Assembly (NCBI GenBank): GCA_037481875.1
Contig: JBBFKY010000001.1
Coordinates: 62,001-126,000 of the forward strand
DNA length: 64,000 nt
Direction: 5' to 3'
Origin: Desulfosoma sp.
Lineage (GTDB): Bacteria; Desulfobacterota; Syntrophobacteria; Syntrophobacterales; DSM-9756
The translations under genes were made by a program, and so were the position numbers. The notes below the pieces were generated by a model, which was not told the origin of the DNA, did no database searches, and saw only the letters and a list, made by a program, of their open reading frames with translations. Below are positions 59,889-64,000 of this stretch, in pieces (the stretch's first letter is position 1; each line of letters opens with the position of its first letter).

Positions 59889-61018
59889 GGCAAAAGACCC
59901 CGGGATGCCGACAGTTGTTCGTAAAGGGATTCGTAAGCTTCCACAATGGCCTGCTCACTGTAACGTTCTTCAACCACTTTCATGCCCTGAACCCCGATTT
60001 TTCGAAGGTCTTCCTGAGGAAAGTCAGCGACCTTTGCCATGAAGGAAGCCCACTGCTCGGGCTTTTCCACATCAACAAGAAAACCGTTTTCGTTGGGTTC
60101 AATCAGTTCGAGTGCTCCAGCGGTTCGTGTGGAGAGCACCGGAACACCATAGCTCCACGCTTCCAAAATGACGTTTCCCAGGGGTTCATGACGTGACGGG
60201 CATATCAAAAGATCTGCCAGGTTGTAGACAACCGCTGGGTCATTCTGCCAGCCCACAAAGCGAATGAAAGATTGTATGCCCAGCTGTACGGCCGTTTCTT
60301 CCAGTTGGTTTCTCATGGGGCCGTCTCCCGCAAGGATCCATACCACCGGGCGATCTTTGCATGGGTTGGGACGTAGAGAGATGGCCTGAAGAAGATCCTG
60401 AAAACCTTTCTTGGGAACAAATCGACCCAAGGCCAGAATCACGAAGGCTTCTCGAGGTATTTTCCATTGTTGTCTGTACAGGGACAGTTCGTCTTCGGTC
60501 ATGGTCCTGGGTGTTTCCACAAAATTGCCTACAAAGAAGACTCTGGTTGCAGGAAGTCCTTCTTTCACGAGGTAGTCACATATTCCTTTCGTATTTCCTA
60601 CCCAGGCATGCGCATGGCGATAGTAGCCATTGATCTTGTAATAGCCTCCTAACCTGGCTATATGGACCACAGGCAGCCCTTTTGGGATTCTGGTAAGCCG
60701 AGTCGCTCGTCCCATGTAGGTTTGCACGATGGGATACCGGCTCTTTTGAATAAGGCGCCTGATTTGCCACATGGAATACACGTCAAGGCCGTTCATCATT
60801 CTGAAGCACCTTTGAGGCACAACGTTTTCCAGGGCTTTGTTCACAGGACTTCCCGGCCTGTTGACGGCCAAAACCGGGTGCCCTCGAGAGGCAAGAGCCT
60901 TAACGAGCCGTACGTAGAATCTGTCAGCTCCACCGTACTGTCGACTTCCGAGGATATGGATTGACCCGAGGGATCTTCGAACGGAATCTCTTACGTCTAT
61001 GTCATATGGTTTTTCCAT
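59885..61018 (-). CDS. Family 4 glycosyltransferase, first gene of the LPS operon
   Basis: A 377-residue GT-B enzyme from ATG 61018 (AGGG, 6-nt spacing). IHILGSRQYGGADRFYVRLVKALASRGH, VHIARLGGYYKINGYYRHAHAWVGNTKGICDYLVKEGL and VILALGRFVPKKGFQDLLQAI mark the subgroup of LPS core transferases. LLICPSRHEPLGNVILEAWSYGVPVLSTRTAGALELI is the Glu-x7-Glu donor motif. Long helices in the acceptor domain suggest membrane association. It begins a run of ten same-strand genes to 50341. Confidence 0.9.
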   Translation of the reverse strand: MEKPYDIDVRDSVRRSLGSIHILGSRQYGGADRFYVRLVKALASRGHPVLAVNRPGSPVNKALENVVPQRCFRMMNGLDVYSMWQIRRLIQKSRYPIVQTYMGRATRLTRIPKGLPVVHIARLGGYYKINGYYRHAHAWVGNTKGICDYLVKEGLPATRVFFVGNFVETPRTMTEDELSLYRQQWKIPREAFVILALGRFVPKKGFQDLLQAISLRPNPCKDRPVVWILAGDGPMRNQLEETAVQLGIQSFIRFVGWQNDPAVVYNLADLLICPSRHEPLGNVILEAWSYGVPVLSTRTAGALELIEPNENGFLVDVEKPEQWASFMAKVADFPQEDLRKIGVQGMKVVEERYSEQAIVEAYESLYEQLSASRGLLP

Positions 61019-61085
61019 AAAGAACCCTGGACCACACCTTTCAGCCAGGTCGTATGGCTGAGGAAAGGTCGCACATGACAAAAAG

Positions 61086-61108
61086 TCGCCCGGTGGAAGA
61101 CCGGGCGA
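61086..61108 (-). terminator. Rho-independent terminator after the LivK-type gene
   Basis: TCGCCCGGT (61086-61094) and ACCGGGCGA (61100-61108) form a perfect 9-bp stem over a 5-base loop. On the minus strand it is followed by CTTTTTG. It ends the binding-protein transcript 52 nt past its stop and insulates the LPS operon. Confidence 0.88.
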
Positions 61109-61159
61109 GAAAAACACCGATGGGATGGACCATGAGTCTAGAAAGACGCCTTGTAAAAG

Positions 61160-62347
61160 TCATGGCTGGATCAGCTTCCAACCTCCATCGACCACCTGAA
61201 CGATCACCAGCGAGTCGGTGTCTAAACCATTGTGGTCTTCGGGTGTCAAGTTGTAAATACCGCTGATTCCCACGTAGCCTCGCGTCTGCTCGATGGCCGT
61301 CCGAAGTGCGGCCCGATCCGTACCGGCTTGTCGCATGGCATTGGCCAGAATCATGATGGCGTCCCAAGCATACCCGCTGTGAGTGTTGATGGGATATTGT
61401 TTGTCGTAATGGTAGACGTCCTTGTAAAAGTGAAGGAATTCGCCGATGACCGCCTTTTGAGGATCGGAGTCGGGAAGTTGATCCGCGACCATGAGTTTGG
61501 TGGAAGGCATGTAGGTTCCGTCGGCGGAGGATCCGGCCAATTCCACGTACTTGGGATCGGGCTGTCCGTGGCATTGAAAGAGAGGTGTGGTGATCCCCAA
61601 CTGTTTCACGTTCTTGGCGACACGGGCTCCGGCCGGCCCGATGGTCCAGCAGATGATCACTTGAGCCGGTGTGGCCTTGATTTTCACAAGCTGTGTGGTC
61701 ATATCCGCATCGTTCACGTCAAAAGCTTCATTGGCCACGACTTCCATCTTGTGGTCCGGGGCCAGCCGAAGGAGCCACTCCAAGCCGTCTTTTCCGAACC
61801 CATCCGTTGCCGTGAGCAGAGCCACTTTGGTCCATCCCTTGGCTTTGAGAAACTCATAGACCTTAGTTACGGCGGTGGATGTTCTCTGGGGTGTCTTGAA
61901 CGTCCAAGTAAAAGGCCCGTATTTACCTCCGGCGATCACCGGGTCTCCCCCGACGGTCATGATCACTGGAATTTCAGCCTTTTCCGTATAAGCTTTGACG
62001 GCCATGCCGGTTCCTGTGCGGGTAGGGCCGATAAGCGCAATGACCTGATCCTTTTCCACGAGACGTTTGGCTACTAAAAGAGCTTTGGTAGGATCGCCTT
62101 CGGTATCACCGATGATCAGTTCCAAAGGTCGCCCGTTGATGCCTCCTTCCTGGTTGATTTTGTGGACAACCATTTCAGCCACCAGCTTCGTGGGTGTCCC
62201 GATGGAAGACGCCGGACCGGATAGGTCGAAAAAGGCGCCGATCTTGATGGAATCCGCGCTCCAGCCGGGATAAACGCCGAAAAGGGCGATAACGCCGACG
62301 AGGACCGTTGCCATAGTTGTCTTGAAAATGTTGGGATGCGTCTTCAT
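61160..62347 (-). CDS. Branched-chain amino-acid/aromatic-type ABC substrate-binding protein (LivK family)
   Basis: A 395-residue periplasmic protein with signal peptide (about 1-31, Trp-Ser-Ala/Asp). IKIGAFFDLSGPASSIGTPTKLVAEMVVHKINQEGGINGRPLELIIGDTEGDPTKAL is the Peripla_BP_6 start; ALIGPTRTGTGMAVKAY and WTFKTPQRTSTAVTKVYEF follow, and the second lobe has DVNDADMTTQLVKIKATPAQVIICWTIGPAG. Ligands range from Leu/Ile/Val to aromatic acids. The adjacent CoA ligases favour an aromatic acid here, by inference. AAAGGAGG precedes ATG 62347. Transport genes for the rest of the importer are not in the window. Confidence 0.9.
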   Translation of the reverse strand: MKTHPNIFKTTMATVLVGVIALFGVYPGWSADSIKIGAFFDLSGPASSIGTPTKLVAEMVVHKINQEGGINGRPLELIIGDTEGDPTKALLVAKRLVEKDQVIALIGPTRTGTGMAVKAYTEKAEIPVIMTVGGDPVIAGGKYGPFTWTFKTPQRTSTAVTKVYEFLKAKGWTKVALLTATDGFGKDGLEWLLRLAPDHKMEVVANEAFDVNDADMTTQLVKIKATPAQVIICWTIGPAGARVAKNVKQLGITTPLFQCHGQPDPKYVELAGSSADGTYMPSTKLMVADQLPDSDPQKAVIGEFLHFYKDVYHYDKQYPINTHSGYAWDAIMILANAMRQAGTDRAALRTAIEQTRGYVGISGIYNLTPEDHNGLDTDSLVIVQVVDGGWKLIQP

Positions 62348-62442
62348 GGGCTGCCTCCTTTGGGGTTCCAAGTCAAAACATTCAACCTTTCCTGAGCCGG
62401 CCTGTTTTGAGGCTGGCTCAGGGGTTTCCAGGCAGGCTCCGT

Positions 62443-63741
62443 TCAGTCTTCCCGAACACGGTGGTCAAAGACTCGCTTGCTTTTCCGATCCGTTCTTGGA
62501 AGCGTTCCGTAATCCACCAGGTCCACGGTGCACCGCACGAGGATCTTTTTTCTGATTTCGGAAGAGATTTTTTCTTTGAGTGCCTCGTCTTCATGGGAAG
62601 ACGTTCCCATAGCCCGTTCCACTTTAAGAATCATCATGTCCCGGCCGTCTTCTCGATGATACAGATGCACCTGGTATTCGCTGCCGGCTCCGGGGATCTG
62701 GGAAAGCACATGGTCGATCTGTCCAGGATAAATGTTGACGGCTCGATAGATGAACATATCGTCCGATCGGCCCAGGAGATGATCGTGGCGAGGTAAAGGA
62801 TTGCCGCACGGGCAGGGTTCCGGAATCAGGCGGGTCAGGTCACGGGTTCGATAGCGAATCAAAGGAGCGGCTTCCTTGCGCAGCGTCGTTACCACCATTT
62901 CTCCAAGCTCACCTGGAGGCACAGGTTCCAATGTTTCCGGATGAAGGAGTTCCAAAATGTAATAATCCGCCCAGTAATGAATGCCTTGATGCGCCATGCA
63001 TTCCAAGCCGGTGCCCGGGCCGTAGAGTTCTGTCAAGCCTGGAATGTCAAACATGTGCTCCACACCCGTGCTGGCCTGAATACGGCGGCGCATGCTGCGG
63101 CTGTGGCGTTCCGCGCCGAAGATGATCTTTTTCAGGGCGATTTGGTTACGAAGACCGCGTCTTTCAATTTCTTCGGCCATAAGCAAGGCCATGGAAGCCG
63201 TGGCACAAAAAACCGTGGATTGAAGATCTACAAGCATCTGGCAATGGATTTCCGTGTTGGCCGGCCCTACCGGCACGGCCATGGCTCCGAAACGTTCGCA
63301 TCCCAGCTGAAAACCGACGCCTGCGGTCCACAGTCCATAACCTACCGCAATCTGGACTCGATCTTGGCGCGTCAAACCGGCCATTTCGAAACACCGAGCG
63401 AACATGTCAGCCCAGTCGTCAATGTCTTTTTGGGTGTAGCACAAAACCTTGCGTTTGCCTGTGGTCCCCGAGGAAGCATGAATACGAACGATTTTTTCAA
63501 AAGGAACGGATCGAAGCGGAAAAGGGTAGCCAGCCTGAAGATCATCGGCCGTGGTGAAAGGAAGACGTCGCAAATCATCCAAGGATCGAATCTGATCCGG
63601 TGTCACCCCTGCAGCGTCCAGCCGTTGCCGATAAAACGATGAATTGTGATAAGCGTGCTGCACCGTCCAGCGAAGCCCTTGAAGTTGTAGTTCTTGAAGA
63701 TCCTCTCGGCTGGAACGTACCGGCATGAAACTCAAGGTCAT
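62443..63741 (-). CDS. Phenylacetate-CoA ligase family enzyme
   Basis: A 432-residue adenylate-forming ligase activating an aryl-acid to its CoA thioester. SSGTTGKRKVLCYTQKDIDDW (P-loop 90-96), GYGLWTAGVGFQLGCERFGAM, IFGAERHSRSMRRRIQ, DIPGLTELYGPGTGLECMAHQGIHYWADYYILEL and RYRTRDLTRLI are the PaaK blocks. A C-terminal AMP-ligase domain with YPGQIDHVLSQIPGAGSEYQVHLYHREDGRDMMILKVE follows. AAAGGAG supports ATG 63741, though an ATG at 63759 overlaps the preceding gene stop. It follows the partial ligase gene and precedes the LivK-type gene by 95 nt. Confidence 0.93.
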   Translation of the reverse strand: MTLSFMPVRSSREDLQELQLQGLRWTVQHAYHNSSFYRQRLDAAGVTPDQIRSLDDLRRLPFTTADDLQAGYPFPLRSVPFEKIVRIHASSGTTGKRKVLCYTQKDIDDWADMFARCFEMAGLTRQDRVQIAVGYGLWTAGVGFQLGCERFGAMAVPVGPANTEIHCQMLVDLQSTVFCATASMALLMAEEIERRGLRNQIALKKIIFGAERHSRSMRRRIQASTGVEHMFDIPGLTELYGPGTGLECMAHQGIHYWADYYILELLHPETLEPVPPGELGEMVVTTLRKEAAPLIRYRTRDLTRLIPEPCPCGNPLPRHDHLLGRSDDMFIYRAVNIYPGQIDHVLSQIPGAGSEYQVHLYHREDGRDMMILKVERAMGTSSHEDEALKEKISSEIRKKILVRCTVDLVDYGTLPRTDRKSKRVFDHRVRED

Positions 63742-63755
63742 GGAACAAACTCCTT

Positions 63756-64000
63756 TCATGATTCTTCTCTTTCTCTAAAAACCGTCTTGTATGTCAACCC
63801 TTCTTGAGGCAGCCTTTCCGCCGGAACATCCACGACGCGCACTCCAAGGCCCAACTCCCGTCGAAGGCGGCTGCGGATTTTTTCAAGGCGTGCGGTTTTG
63901 CTTCCATTGGGCAAGGCCTTGAAGGCCACCCACACTTCCAGGCTGTCTCCAAGACCATAGCGGGTCCAGACCATCAACCGAAAATCTTCGATATTCGGGT
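63756..64000 (-). CDS. Second phenylacetate-CoA-ligase-type enzyme, C-terminal part only
   Basis: The frame is open to the right edge, so only about 80 C-terminal residues are seen. NIEDFRLMVWTRYGLGDSLEVWVAFKALPNGSK, then LEKIRSRLRRELGLGVRVVDVPAERLPQEGLTYKTVF, is the C-terminal domain of PaaK-type ligases (receptor-type beta strands followed by the Leu-Gly-Val and Leu-Pro elements). Its stop overlaps a possible start of the next ligase (ATGA). It shows the aryl-acid module continues to the right. Confidence 0.75.
   Translation of the reverse strand, partial: PNIEDFRLMVWTRYGLGDSLEVWVAFKALPNGSKTARLEKIRSRLRRELGLGVRVVDVPAERLPQEGLTYKTVFREREES

Overview
The window looks like a chromosomal segment of a Gram-negative, anaerobic Desulfobacterota-type bacterium. 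A sulfate reducer or syntroph related to the Syntrophobacteraceae (Syntrophobacter, Desulfacinum, Desulfosoma) is the best guess. This is inferred from a complete-looking methylmalonyl-CoA branch (split mutase, epimerase, MeaB GTPase), a biotin-dependent pyruvate/oxaloacetate carboxyltransferase beside malate dehydrogenase, an NtrC-type sigma-54 regulator, paired phenylacetate-CoA-ligase-type genes, and outer-membrane features (TonB receptor, Mla system, LPS genes). No rRNA, tRNA, CRISPR array, integrase or complete insertion sequence was recognised.

Layout. 1-3726 (minus): four consecutive genes for exported proteins of unknown function, one a lipoprotein and one with two CAP-like domains. 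3842-4110: a cluster of dispersed palindromic repeats. 4365-12277 (minus): a tightly packed operon of periplasmic binding protein, sensor kinase, sigma-54 response regulator, TonB-dependent receptor and a TPR membrane protein. 12484-13242: an exported GspC/PilP-like protein. 13334-22896: a surface polysaccharide locus with glycosyltransferases, sugar-nucleotide SDR enzymes, a WecA-CapD hybrid, Gmd, and a wrecked ABC-2 polysaccharide exporter gene. 23107-24021: Era GTPase.

24149-27989 holds three copies of a roughly 385-bp repeat element. Each carries the same truncated GxxExxY reading frame and has CCGCAGAG-type inverted ends; the elements surround a single-chain ChlI/ChlD-like chelatase and the methylmalonyl-CoA epimerase. 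27108-31091 is the methylmalonyl-CoA module and 31507-31866 is MoaE. A tandem-repeat coiled-coil protein lies at 32159-32983, and malate dehydrogenase, the carboxyltransferase and a small OadG-like protein occupy 33263-36506. 36618-44063 is a run of minus-strand housekeeping genes: HD hydrolase, slipin, NfeD protease, family-4 uracil-DNA glycosylase, CoaBC, a lipoprotein, an MBL hydrolase and a nitroreductase.

44235-46773 is an Mla-type lipid transport operon ending in a strong bidirectional terminator. Facing it are an Lpp-like lipoprotein, an L,D-transpeptidase and a 5-FCL-like protein, followed by a class II aldolase on the plus strand. 50341-61018 (minus) is an LPS core/O-antigen assembly operon: six family-4 glycosyltransferases (three of them tandem paralogues), a heptosyltransferase-like GT9, an O-antigen-ligase-like protein, a methyltransferase and a sulfotransferase. 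Most of these genes overlap by 4-8 bp. 61160-64000 carries a LivK-type binding protein and two adenylate-forming CoA ligases, the second running off the right edge.

Start codons were chosen from Shine-Dalgarno spacing and family alignment, so many differ from the longest open frame. All similarity calls are from motif reading; no database search was run.
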